54,486 nt of DNA from Pseudomonas fluorescens (GTDB taxonomy: Bacteria; Pseudomonadota; Gammaproteobacteria; Pseudomonadales; Pseudomonadaceae): contig NZ_CABVGX010000038.1 of NCBI RefSeq assembly GCF_902497625.1, positions 1 through 54,486 of the forward strand. The letters are read 5' to 3'. The notes under the pieces are model-generated. The model was given only the letters and a program-made list of their open reading frames with translations, made no database searches and had not been told where the DNA came from. Numbering within the stretch: the stretch's first letter is position 1; each line of letters starts with the position of its first letter. The translations under genes were made by a program, and so were the position numbers. Below are positions 25,273 through 33,665 of the stretch, in pieces.

Positions 25273-26465
25273 GGGGCGTCTCCGATAATCAGGCTGACGT
25301 TGTTGCCACCGAAAGCGAATGAATTGCTCATCAGGTAGCGAGGTGCAATGGACGTCAGGCGATCGGCCGGGGTCACCCATTTCAACGGTGGCAGGTCGGG
25401 ATCGGGCTGGCCGTCCCAAATATGCGGCGGCAGAGCATGCTCAGTGTTGGCAGCGCTCAGGCTCAGCCAGCAGAAAGCCGCTTCCAGCGCACCGGCTGCG
25501 CCGAGGGTATGACCGGTCATCGGTTTGCTCGACGAACATGGCACGCCGGACGGGAACAGCGTCGTCACCGCCAGGCTTTCCATGGCGTCGTTGTGCTGAG
25601 TGGCAGTGCCATGCAGGTTCAGGTAATCAATCTGCCCGGGTTGCAGGCCGGCGCGGCTCAAGGCTTTGCGCATTGCTTGCAGCGCTCCACGGCCGGTCGG
25701 CTCCGGGGCGGAGATGTGATGAGCGTCGGAGCTGGCGCCGCTGCCCAGCAGGGCGATAGGTGAGCCGGCGCCTGCGCGCCTGGTCATCAGGAACAACACC
25801 GCGGCTTCGCCGATATTAATGCCGTTACGGTTCACTGAGAACGGGTTGCAGCGTTGTTCCGACACCGCTTCCAGCGCCGAGAACCCATTGAGTGTGAGCT
25901 TGCATAAACTGTCCACACCACCGCACAGCACCGCATCGCACAAGTTCAGATCCAACAGGCGCTGAGCGCTCATCAATGCCCGAGCACTGGAGGTGCACGC
26001 CGTGGAAATCACGTAAGCCGGACCGCTCAGCTGCAACCAGTCTGCGAGAAAGTTCGCCGGCGCGCCGAGTTCCTGTTGCTGATAGTCGTAATCGGCCGGG
26101 AACTGCTGCTCGCGGATGTAATGAGCGAGCCCACGGCTGGCTTCGTCGATTCCCGACGTGCTGGTGCCGAGGATCACGCCGATGCGGTCACGTCCGTAAG
26201 TCTGGATCGCCAGGTCTATGTCCGCGCGAATCTGCAGCGCCGCTTCCAGCAGCAATCGATTGTTGCGGCTGCTTTGGTTGGCCAGCTCCGTCGGGATAGT
26301 GACCAGTTCGCCACGTACGGCGGCTACCGGCAGTGAGCGTTCCGGCACCCAGCCGGTTTCGTCGCGCAGGCCGGAGCAGTCACCGCCAAGCAGGTTGCGT
26401 GCGACTTCATCCTTGCCGCGACCCAGCGCGCAAATCACGCCAAGGGCGTTGAGGTAGGCGGTCAT
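25269..26465 (-). CDS. Beta-ketoacyl-ACP synthase, APE (ApeR-like)
   Basis: A second, shorter condensing enzyme of 398 residues. It keeps the active-site Cys157 (ISTACTSSA) and both histidines (HGTATQHND and TGHTLGAAG). Its N-terminus (MTAYLNALGVICALG) is of the ApeR type and it is only distantly like the 22860 gene. It may start chain building or extend early intermediates. The division of labour between the two is inference. Confidence 0.9.
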   Translation of the reverse strand: MTAYLNALGVICALGRGKDEVARNLLGGDCSGLRDETGWVPERSLPVAAVRGELVTIPTELANQSSRNNRLLLEAALQIRADIDLAIQTYGRDRIGVILGTSTSGIDEASRGLAHYIREQQFPADYDYQQQELGAPANFLADWLQLSGPAYVISTACTSSARALMSAQRLLDLNLCDAVLCGGVDSLCKLTLNGFSALEAVSEQRCNPFSVNRNGINIGEAAVLFLMTRRAGAGSPIALLGSGASSDAHHISAPEPTGRGALQAMRKALSRAGLQPGQIDYLNLHGTATQHNDAMESLAVTTLFPSGVPCSSSKPMTGHTLGAAGALEAAFCWLSLSAANTEHALPPHIWDGQPDPDLPPLKWVTPADRLTSIAPRYLMSNSFAFGGNNVSLIIGDAP

Positions 26466-26950
26466 GGTATTTCACCACTCAGGGGCGAGACTAGGTACTG
26501 TGGACCTTTGGGTAGATTCAATTGAAAACTCGCCGGTTGCGAGTAGCGCACCTCCCAGTGCTCGGGCAGAGAACGCTGCGCGCCGTGCTGCCATGCAGCA
26601 GGATATTTGCCGCGCAATTCATCCTTGGGCGTCAGCGCGAACAGTATTGCCGCGAACAGCGCCCGGGCTTCAGGATTGGGTGGCAGCAAACCATCGGCCT
26701 GCCATTCGCCATCGATCAGTTTCTGCCGCGCCTGCGGAATGCCCAGAAGGTCCATCATCGACCAGCGAATTCCCGGCCCCTCACGCGCAATCACCAGTAC
26801 CCAGTCCTGGCGTTGTTCAGCCTCGATGCGCTGGATGTGCAACTGCTGCGGCAACGTCAGGTTGGGCGCTTGTTCGGGCAACGGCGCATTGTTGGCGCAG
26901 GCGCTGAGCAGCATCATGCCGCCCAGCAATAGAAACCTCAGAATATCCAC
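26462..26950 (-). CDS. DUF3261-type lipoprotein of the APE cluster
   Basis: A 162-residue predicted lipoprotein. The signal peptide (MDILRFLLLGGMMLLSAC from a GTG at 26950) ends in a lipobox LLSAC, so the Cys would be lipidated and the protein anchored, probably in the outer membrane. The mature domain (about 25-160) matches the DUF3261 family commonly found in APE operons, possibly with the LolA-like protein in transport. The GTG start lies 6 bp after a REP pair, so the original start region may have been altered; two ATG codons also lie inside the signal peptide. ATGA overlap with the ketosynthase. Confidence 0.8.
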   Translation of the reverse strand: MDILRFLLLGGMMLLSACANNAPLPEQAPNLTLPQQLHIQRIEAEQRQDWVLVIAREGPGIRWSMMDLLGIPQARQKLIDGEWQADGLLPPNPEARALFAAILFALTPKDELRGKYPAAWQHGAQRSLPEHWEVRYSQPASFQLNLPKGPQYLVSPLSGEIP

Positions 26951-26955
26951 TATCC

Positions 26956-27047
26956 CTGTGGGAGCGGGCTTGCTCGCGAAAGCAGTCTTACATTCAATAA
27001 AGTTGTCGACTGACACTGCGCTTTCGCGAGCAAGCCCGCTCCCACAG
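26956..27047. repeat. REP pair inside the APE operon, family B
   Basis: Inverted copies of the family B sequence (CTGTGGGAGCGGGCTTGCTC and complement) occupy 26956-27047, filling the gap between the methyltransferase stop (27067) and the lipoprotein start (26950). Neighbouring genes are otherwise joined by ATGA-type overlaps, so this is an insertion in a compact operon. Confidence 0.88.
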
Positions 27048-27066
27048 GATTGAATTACACCGAAAA

Positions 27067-27792
27067 TCAAACTGCACCTTCCAGCGGCTTGCGCGCGACC
27101 ACATTAACCAGGGTTTCTTCCCGTTCGCCGAACGGCTTTGGCCGGCGCAGACGCAAACGTTCAAGCAGCCCGAAGTCCTTGGCGCGGCTCCACCACAAGT
27201 ACGGATACGACACATTCTGCGCCTCGAACTCGAAACCCTCGCGGCGAAGCATTTCAAGGTAGCCGGCGGCGCTCTTTTGCACATGCATCGGATGACGGAA
27301 CAACCAGCGGATGACCCACGTATCGATGTAGGCCTCGGTGGACTCGGCGAACAGCAGATAACCGCCCGGCTTGAGCACACGGTAGAACTCGGCGAGCGCT
27401 TTGTCCTGCTCCACCAGATGATGGAACGTCTGATGGCAGAACAGCAAATCCACGCTCGCGTCTGGCACGGCAAGCGTCGCGCAGTCACTGCCGATCAGTT
27501 CGACGTCCATGCCTTGGCGGACGGCTTCTTCGCTGCTCAGCGCCAGGCTGTGCGGGTCGGCATCGACGCCGATCAGGCGCTGCGGCGCGAAAGTCTGGTG
27601 CAGGTACTGGAACGACTTGCCTTGACCGCAACCGGCATCCAGCAACACTGGATGCGAAGGCAAAGGTTCGCTGAACAGGCTGCGCAAATCATTGATTGCC
27701 ACGCGCAGTACATGGTGCTGCCACGTGTAGCTGCGCAGGAACCAGAAACCGAACCGGGTTTCTTCGACGTAGTGTTCGCTGAGGTAATTCAC
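27067..27792 (-). CDS. SAM-dependent methyltransferase
   Basis: A 241-residue class I methyltransferase with motif I LLDAGCGQGKS (near residue 50), motif II acidic region GVDADPHSL and the LKPGGYLLFAES segment. In APE clusters such an enzyme may methylate the aryl head group or its hydroxyl. Start is a GTG at 27792 whose last bases overlap the previous stop (GTGA). The substrate is unknown. Confidence 0.88.
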   Translation of the reverse strand: MNYLSEHYVEETRFGFWFLRSYTWQHHVLRVAINDLRSLFSEPLPSHPVLLDAGCGQGKSFQYLHQTFAPQRLIGVDADPHSLALSSEEAVRQGMDVELIGSDCATLAVPDASVDLLFCHQTFHHLVEQDKALAEFYRVLKPGGYLLFAESTEAYIDTWVIRWLFRHPMHVQKSAAGYLEMLRREGFEFEAQNVSYPYLWWSRAKDFGLLERLRLRRPKPFGEREETLVNVVARKPLEGAV

Positions 27793-29036
27793 GAAGCGTC
27801 ACTCGCGCATATTTCCGAGAGCATGCGCAGCCGTCGCTTGGCTTCGCTGACAAACGGATTGCGTTCATCCCAGGCATACCCGGCCAGAATCGAGCTGATC
27901 ATGCGGCGAATTTCAGCTGAGCCACCCGCGTGATAAATCACGTCCTGAAACGTCCCGGCGTACCAGCCTTCCACGTAGCAGCGGAACGTGTCGACACCGC
28001 GCTTCAGTGGGTCGGCGAACTCGGTCTGCCAGTCGACGCTTTCGCCTTGCAACTGACGGTGCAACACGCCGGCGGCCATGCTCGCCGAACGCATGGCGAT
28101 GGTCACCCCGGAGGAGAACACCGGGTCGAGAAATTCCGCCGCGTTGCCGAGCAGCGCAAATCCCCGACCGTGCAGGGTCTTGACGTTGGCCGAGTAGCCG
28201 CCGATGGTGCGCGCCGAGGTATCCCACACCGCATTCTCCAGTACGCCGGACAAGCTCGGCGTTTCGGCAATGAAACCCCGCAGGCAGTCGTCCAGGTTAT
28301 CGCTACGACCTTCGAAGTGTTGCGCTGCTGCGACCACGCCCACCGAGCAACGGCCGTCGCTGAACGGGATGGTCCAGAACCACACGTCGCGTTTGGTTGG
28401 GTGGGTGGTAACGAGGATTTTCGTGCGGTCAAATGCCGGGTGGTCGATGTGATCTTCGACGTGGGTAAAAACTGCCTGGCGCACCGGAAAGTTCGACGGT
28501 GCTTCAAGGTCGAGCAAACGCGGCAGGACCCGGCCGTAACCGCTGGCGTCCAGCATGAAATTCGCTTCGATGCTGTACTCGCTGCCATCCTCACGCCGCA
28601 CGCCGAGCCGTGGTTTTGCCTGTTGGATGTCGACGTTGACGATCGCTTCGCCGTAGCGGATTTCCACACCTTGCAGCGCCGCCTGATCGGCCAGGAGTTT
28701 GTCGAAGTCGGCACGCAGGACCTGGAATGTGGTCGGCTTGCCGTTGCTGAACGTGTCGCCGAAATCGAACGCGCTGTACTGCTCGCCCCAGGCAAACGCA
28801 GCGCCGGTTTTCAGCTGGAAACCGGCGGCGTTGACCGCTTCGAGCATGCCCGCTTCCTCGACGAAATCCAGGCAGTGCGAGAGCAGACTTTCGCCAATGG
28901 AAAATCGCGGGAAATGCTGGCGCTCGATCACCAGCACATCGTGCCCCTTGCGTTTGAGCAGCGCCGCGGCAATAGCGCCGGAAGGCCCGGCACCAATGAC
29001 GACTACCTGACGACGTTCCATTTCAACGGTTGGCAT
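27789..29036 (-). CDS. FAD-dependent oxidoreductase, flavin halogenase-like
   Basis: A 415-residue flavoprotein with the FAD motif VVVIGAGPSGAIAAALLKRKG (first 20 residues given are V11 onward) and the FSIGESLL stretch typical of the tryptophan-halogenase/CmlS superfamily. It also has WFWTIP, which fits the WxWxIP halogenase signature, and Lys76 (FQLKTGAAFAWG), aligned by eye with the catalytic Lys of halogenases. It could halogenate the aryl ring of a carrier-bound APE precursor, or hydroxylate or desaturate it, since non-halogenating relatives share part of these motifs. The start ATG at 29036 follows AAGGAG by 5 nt. Confidence 0.8.
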   Translation of the reverse strand: MPTVEMERRQVVVIGAGPSGAIAAALLKRKGHDVLVIERQHFPRFSIGESLLSHCLDFVEEAGMLEAVNAAGFQLKTGAAFAWGEQYSAFDFGDTFSNGKPTTFQVLRADFDKLLADQAALQGVEIRYGEAIVNVDIQQAKPRLGVRREDGSEYSIEANFMLDASGYGRVLPRLLDLEAPSNFPVRQAVFTHVEDHIDHPAFDRTKILVTTHPTKRDVWFWTIPFSDGRCSVGVVAAAQHFEGRSDNLDDCLRGFIAETPSLSGVLENAVWDTSARTIGGYSANVKTLHGRGFALLGNAAEFLDPVFSSGVTIAMRSASMAAGVLHRQLQGESVDWQTEFADPLKRGVDTFRCYVEGWYAGTFQDVIYHAGGSAEIRRMISSILAGYAWDERNPFVSEAKRRLRMLSEICASDAS

Positions 29037-30183
29037 GGGGGCTCCTTGCCGGTAAGGCAGTTTTCAAAGGAATACGGTGCATGCCGGCCAATGCCGGTAG
29101 CAGTGTGGCGATCAGGCCCATCAGCATCAGCGCAAAATACAGCGGCGCGCTGATGAGTTGCTGTTGCAGCAGCAGGTTGAGGAAAACGATCTCGCTCAAG
29201 CCGCGAATATTCAGCAGCACACTTTCGCGCCAGCGACTGGCACCCGCAAATGAGGCGCCGGCCCAGCCGAGGCCCAGCCAGTTGCCGAGCAATTTGCTGG
29301 CAATCGGCAGCAGCAACAAGGCTGCCAATTGCACCACGCTCAGGCTGACCATGGCGCTGTGAACGTTGATCTGGACGACGCCGAACGTGAGGATCAGTGG
29401 GATTGCCACCCAGCTCTGCAAACGGTTCATCCAGACCGCCGGGATCGGTAGCACCAGCGGTATTTTCAGCGCTGCCATGCACAGCAGGTAACCGATGCCG
29501 ACGATCAGCGCATTGAGTTTGTAATGCTCGGCCACCACCAGCAGCGTGAAGAAAACCCCGCTATACAGCCGAGGCTGACGCATGCCGATCACGCGCAGCA
29601 GCAAAGGCACGCACGCGCAGGCCAATGGCAACAGCAGACTGCTCAGGTGCAGGCTTCCCTGGGCGATGGCGAACAGCGTCCAGCACGTCAGGTCGATGAC
29701 GATTGCAGTCTGCACCAGACGCCGGGTGGCGGCGGCCGGATAGCCGATATGCAGCAAGTACAGGTACAGCACCGGAATCGCCGTAATGGCGAACAGTAAA
29801 CCGACCGCCAGCGAACTGAGCCAGGGTTGCGGCGGCAGCAGCCAGATCGCCGTCGCCAGACCGCAAGCGAAGGGCACGCAGAAACTCGGCAAGGCAATTT
29901 TCAGGCTCTGGCGATCCAGGCGCAGATCGATCACGTCGCTGAGAATGTAACCCAGCAGCAAAGCGAAACTCAGGCTGTAGAGGCTGTTCAGCCAGATCGG
30001 CGCGACCAGTGCCGCGCCGCTTAGTTGCCATTGGGGTTCGATCCAGAAGTACATCAGCAGCGGTAATCCGAGTGTCGCCAGCAGCAACTGGCTGACGATC
30101 GGAATCAGGCCGAAATGTCGACCGACGCGAGTGGCGACGGCGAACAGCGCCAATGCCATCGCCCAGAACAGGATGACCATCAT
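29023..30183 (-). CDS. Antiporter-like membrane protein of the APE operon
   Basis: A 386-residue, very hydrophobic protein with about 11-12 helices. The C-terminal part (RGLSEIVFLNLLLQQQ, then an ALMLMGLIATLLPALAG helix) strongly resembles cation/proton antiporters of the CPA2 type. It lacks an attached Rossmann domain. The start is the ATG at 30183 (MMVILFW), overlapping the exporter stop as ATGA; the frame remains open upstream but in exporter coding sequence. It might energise export or adjust local pH. Transported ion and role are unknown. Confidence 0.78.
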   Translation of the reverse strand: MMVILFWAMALALFAVATRVGRHFGLIPIVSQLLLATLGLPLLMYFWIEPQWQLSGAALVAPIWLNSLYSLSFALLLGYILSDVIDLRLDRQSLKIALPSFCVPFACGLATAIWLLPPQPWLSSLAVGLLFAITAIPVLYLYLLHIGYPAAATRRLVQTAIVIDLTCWTLFAIAQGSLHLSSLLLPLACACVPLLLRVIGMRQPRLYSGVFFTLLVVAEHYKLNALIVGIGYLLCMAALKIPLVLPIPAVWMNRLQSWVAIPLILTFGVVQINVHSAMVSLSVVQLAALLLLPIASKLLGNWLGLGWAGASFAGASRWRESVLLNIRGLSEIVFLNLLLQQQLISAPLYFALMLMGLIATLLPALAGMHRIPLKTALPARSPHANR

Positions 30184-32519
30184 GCGGCTGGCTCCACGAC
30201 AGTGGCGGCATGCACCTGACGGCCAGCCCACGGCGCCAGCATGAAGCTGAAGGCCAGCCCGAGGCTCACCGACAGACCGAAGCTGCTTACCGCCGGCGTG
30301 CTCGACACCGCCAGCAGACCGAACGACAGCCACGTGGTCAGTGCCGCGAGCAAGGTGCCCAGCAGGCTCACAGCGGCGCCGCCGACCTGCTCGCGCATGA
30401 GAATTGCGTAATCGACGCTGATCGCCGTCACCAGCAGCAGGCCGAACAGGCTGAACAACGTCAGCGGCTGTCCCAGCCAGCCGAGGCTGGCGAGACTGCA
30501 CAGGGCCGCCAGCAGTGGCAGGGTAACGATTCGCAGGGCGCCGCCCCAGCCGAATGGCAGGATCAGCACCAGTACGATCAACACGCACGAAGCCAGTTTG
30601 AGTTCGGCGGCGCTGATCTGCGTTTGGGCGAACACTGCGTTCAATTCACCCAGGCGATCCACCAGCTCCACGCCCGGCAGATCCAGCGCCTGCACCCGCA
30701 GCAGCGCCGGATTATTGAGGCCCTGCAGACTGACCATCGCCGCCACGCCGTCCTCATTCGCGCCCAGCCACAATGCGCGATAGGGTTCTGCCAAGGGGCC
30801 GATCAATGCGCCGTTGATGTCTTCAGCAGGTAGCGCTTGCAACGTCGCCAATTCGGTTTGCAGTGCAGCGGCCGGCACTCCGAGGTCGAGCAGCGGTTGC
30901 CAGAACTGCGGCAGCTTTTTCAGTGCTTCGCGCACTGCGAGCTGTTCGCTTGGCTGACTGACCAATTGATCCAGTGACAGGTAGCCCTGCAGCTTTTCCA
31001 GGTTGACCAACTGATCCAGCCGCTCGCTCAAGGCACTCAAGCGTTCGAGCAACTGCTGCTCATCAGCCGCTCGCACCAGGAAAAACTGGCTGGTGGGTTG
31101 ATAGCCGGTGATGCGTGCGATGGTTTGCGCATCGTCAGTCAATTGCTGCGGTGCGCCAACCCATTGGCGAATGTCGTTTTTGCTCTCGAGTTGCAGCACG
31201 CCCGCGACGCAGAAAGCGATCAGCAGCGCCAACAAAGCGGGCGTGCTGATGCGCTTGAGCAGGGCCTCGCGAATGCCCAGCAGACATTCCGATATCTGCA
31301 GCGGCCACTGCGCCGGACGCAGGTCCGCGCCCTTGAGCAACGCCGGCAGCAAGCACACCGCTGACAGGTAAGCGCCGATTAGCCCGGCGGCTGAGAACAC
31401 GGCAATTTGCGTCAGCGCCGGGAAAGGCGTCCAGGCCAGCGCCAGGTAACCGATGCAACTGGTGATCAGGCTCAGCGTCAGGCCGGGCAACGTCAGGCGC
31501 AACGCCGGCCAGCTGTGCCAGGGTTTCAGGCTCCAGCTCTTGGACAGGTAGTGCAGCGGGTAATCGACGGCGACACCGATCAGGCTCGAACCCAGCACCA
31601 GGGTCATCACGTGCATGTGGCCAAACAGCGCCACGCAAGCGACGGCGCCGAACAACATGCCGACCAGCACCGGCACAAATGCCAGCAATACCCGCCAGCG
31701 TCGGAACGCCAGCAACAGCAGCAACAGAATACCGACCGTGGCGCCGCCGCCGACCCAGGTCATCTCGCGGGAGGCCTGTCGCTGACCGGCGGCTGCGTAG
31801 AGCAAACCGCTGGCAGCCAGCACTTGCACGTTTGACTTCGCAGCGTCCGCGCGGGCTTTTTCGAGCAGATCGGCCACGCGCAGCGGCAGGTTCATGTCGA
31901 ACGCGTCGCCAGTGGTCGTTGCGCGCAGCAGCACCCAGCTTTTGCCTTCAGCGTCGGCGATCAAGGCGCCGCTGCCGATGTCCAGCTGCACCGAACCGTG
32001 TTGCGGCTGGCTGTTCTGAATGCGCCCGGTCAGGCCTAGCCAGTCGTCCTGGCCGGGCACCAGACTGAAGCCGCTGAACGGGTCGAACAACGATTGCACC
32101 CGTTGCTGAATGAACGTGTCGGGATGCTCGATGAGCTGTCGGCGATCCTCTGCCGCCAGCATCGCCAGCCGCCCTTGCAGCAGTTGCGTACGCAGCGCCG
32201 GCAAGTCCGCTTGCAGGTTCCACTGGACCTTTTCGAACACGCCACTGGCCTGCCACTGCTCGCCGAGTTGCTGCGCCATGGCGACCGCCTGCTGGCGATC
32301 GGCATGCCCGACCAGCGCCAGCATTTCGCGGTTCAGCGGTTCCTGCATGCGTTGCTCGGCACGCAGTTCCAGCGGATCCGGCGCAGTACCGGGCGCCAGG
32401 TCCATCAGGTTGGCCGACAACGGAGCGCCGTCACGCCATTGCCAACCGGCGAGCGCAAGCACCGCCAGCAGCAGGATCAAAAACAGCCGTGGGAGCATCC
32501 GTTCACTCGGCAAAATCAT
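30180..32519 (-). CDS. MMPL/RND-family exporter
   Basis: A 779-residue transporter. Topology is one N-terminal helix (about 10-26), a large periplasmic domain (30-245), five helices (250-400), a second periplasmic domain (450-640) and five further helices (650-770), as in MmpL/HpnN-like RND permeases. GSSLIGVAVDYPLHYLSKSW is in helix 4 of the first half; VTAISVDYAILMREQV is the matching part of the second. In aryl polyene systems this exporter probably moves the lipid-linked pigment to the periplasm. It overlaps the LolA-like gene by 17 nt. Confidence 0.9.
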   Translation of the reverse strand: MILPSERMLPRLFLILLLAVLALAGWQWRDGAPLSANLMDLAPGTAPDPLELRAEQRMQEPLNREMLALVGHADRQQAVAMAQQLGEQWQASGVFEKVQWNLQADLPALRTQLLQGRLAMLAAEDRRQLIEHPDTFIQQRVQSLFDPFSGFSLVPGQDDWLGLTGRIQNSQPQHGSVQLDIGSGALIADAEGKSWVLLRATTTGDAFDMNLPLRVADLLEKARADAAKSNVQVLAASGLLYAAAGQRQASREMTWVGGGATVGILLLLLLAFRRWRVLLAFVPVLVGMLFGAVACVALFGHMHVMTLVLGSSLIGVAVDYPLHYLSKSWSLKPWHSWPALRLTLPGLTLSLITSCIGYLALAWTPFPALTQIAVFSAAGLIGAYLSAVCLLPALLKGADLRPAQWPLQISECLLGIREALLKRISTPALLALLIAFCVAGVLQLESKNDIRQWVGAPQQLTDDAQTIARITGYQPTSQFFLVRAADEQQLLERLSALSERLDQLVNLEKLQGYLSLDQLVSQPSEQLAVREALKKLPQFWQPLLDLGVPAAALQTELATLQALPAEDINGALIGPLAEPYRALWLGANEDGVAAMVSLQGLNNPALLRVQALDLPGVELVDRLGELNAVFAQTQISAAELKLASCVLIVLVLILPFGWGGALRIVTLPLLAALCSLASLGWLGQPLTLFSLFGLLLVTAISVDYAILMREQVGGAAVSLLGTLLAALTTWLSFGLLAVSSTPAVSSFGLSVSLGLAFSFMLAPWAGRQVHAATVVEPAA

Positions 32520-33243
32520 GCTTCTCCGTATCGCTCAGCGGTTGCGCGCTGGTGCTGTCCTGCATGCGCAGCATTGTGCTGTCGCCTTGGGTTTCGAGCA
32601 GTTCGATGCTGTGCACAAGGTCGCCGCCGGCGATGTTGATCTGATTGAACACCTGCTTGAGCAGCAGCGACCGCGGGATCAGCGTGAGCTTCCAGTCCTG
32701 TGCGCTGCCATTCAACGACAGCTCGAAATCGCGCTGCAAACCGCTGCTGTCGCCTTGCAGCACGGACAGGAACAAGCGGTTCTGCTCAGCCCCGGCACTT
32801 TTGCCCGGCAACATCTGCCAGCCATTGGCGTCACGGCGGGCGATGCCTTTGGCGTTGATGCGGTAATCCTGCTGCAAAGGCGTTTTCAGCAGCCACAGCA
32901 GGCCATGCTGTTTCGACAGCACAAACGTGCCCTTGCTGGTCAGTGGGTTGGGCAGCGCGCGCAGGTATTTTTCCTGAGTGAAGTTACCGTGGATCACCTC
33001 GGGTTTCGCCAGCTGGTCGCTGAGCTGTTGCAGGTCGAACGCCTGTGCCAGTGACGAAAACCCTATCGCCATGACGAACATGTAGCAGCTGCCGAGCCCG
33101 CGAGGCTGCGTCCGGCGGCGAAGCCGTCGTAAAACCTGCATCCGCGGTTTATCGGATGAAGCGCAAGGCGACTGCTGCGCCCGAGCGTGGGTTGGCCGAC
33201 GCAGGCTGCGCCAGCTGCTACAGACGATTTTTAGCAGGTTCAT
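32503..33243 (-). CDS. LolA-like periplasmic carrier with REP-altered N-terminus
   Basis: The mature domain (about residues 69-246 of the full open frame) is a LolA-like lipoprotein carrier (FDLQQLSDQLAKPEVIHGNF), expected to ferry hydrophobic APE or lipoprotein cargo across the periplasm. The frame starts at an ATG (33243) overlapping the thioesterase stop as ATGA and reads MNLLKIV before entering a REP pair (33081-33223) that stays open through about 48 codons. The usable signal peptide is then MFVMAIGFSSLAQAF, with possible starts at 33141 (MQVLRRLRRR, giving a basic n-region) or 33081. Which start is used is unknown; full-frame coordinates are given. Confidence 0.8.
   Translation of the reverse strand: MNLLKIVCSSWRSLRRPTHARAQQSPCASSDKPRMQVLRRLRRRTQPRGLGSCYMFVMAIGFSSLAQAFDLQQLSDQLAKPEVIHGNFTQEKYLRALPNPLTSKGTFVLSKQHGLLWLLKTPLQQDYRINAKGIARRDANGWQMLPGKSAGAEQNRLFLSVLQGDSSGLQRDFELSLNGSAQDWKLTLIPRSLLLKQVFNQINIAGGDLVHSIELLETQGDSTMLRMQDSTSAQPLSDTEKHDFAE
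33081..33223. repeat. REP pair inside the LolA-like gene, family A
   Basis: Family A arms occur at 33081-33113 (TGTAGCAGCTGCCGAGCC start) and 33198-33223 (GACGCAGGCTGCGCCAGCTG and on), inverted around a spacer of about 85 bp. The block is about 143 bp and falls within the 5' coding part of the LolA-like gene, without interrupting its frame. Confidence 0.88.
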
Positions 33244-33665
33244 CGCAGAATCCTTTCAACAGCATCGGTGAAGACCTTCGGCGAGGCCAATTGCATTTCC
33301 CGGCTGCTCATTTCGACCGCCACCTGCACGGTGCAGGCACGGGTCAAGCGCTCGCCGGTTTGCAGGTCGCTGATCAGGTAGTTGATCTTCAGACGGTTCT
33401 CCCACTCCACGAGATTTGCGCGCACGTTCAGCTTCTGGCCGAATACGGCGCCGCGCACATAGCGCAGTTGCAGGTCGATGACCGGCCAGGCGTAACCCGA
33501 CTCGACCATCGCGGTGTAGTTGTGGCCGATCCGGTCCAGCAGCGCGCAGCGGGCAACTTCCAGATATTTGACGTAGTGGCCGTGCCACACGACGTGCATG
33601 GTGTCGACGTCGAAAAACGGCACGAGGATTTCCGTATCGACGTGAAGCACTCCTTTGCTACGCAT
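33240..33665 (-). CDS. Acyl thioesterase, 4HBT hotdog type
   Basis: A 141-residue hotdog-fold thioesterase. FFDVDTMHVVWHGHYVKYLE near residue 17 is the 4-hydroxybenzoyl-CoA thioesterase motif with the catalytic Asp; YTAMVESGYAWPVIDLQLRY continues the fold. It may release or proof-read ACP-bound intermediates. The ATG at 33665 overlaps the ammonia-lyase stop by 8 nt; the frame is open upstream inside the lyase gene, which I regard as chance. Confidence 0.88.
   Translation of the reverse strand: MRSKGVLHVDTEILVPFFDVDTMHVVWHGHYVKYLEVARCALLDRIGHNYTAMVESGYAWPVIDLQLRYVRGAVFGQKLNVRANLVEWENRLKINYLISDLQTGERLTRACTVQVAVEMSSREMQLASPKVFTDAVERILR

Noticed and set aside
27930..29153. 407-codon + strand frame opposite the halogenase-like gene
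   Set aside because: The - strand protein has clear FAD motifs and operon context; the + strand frame has none.
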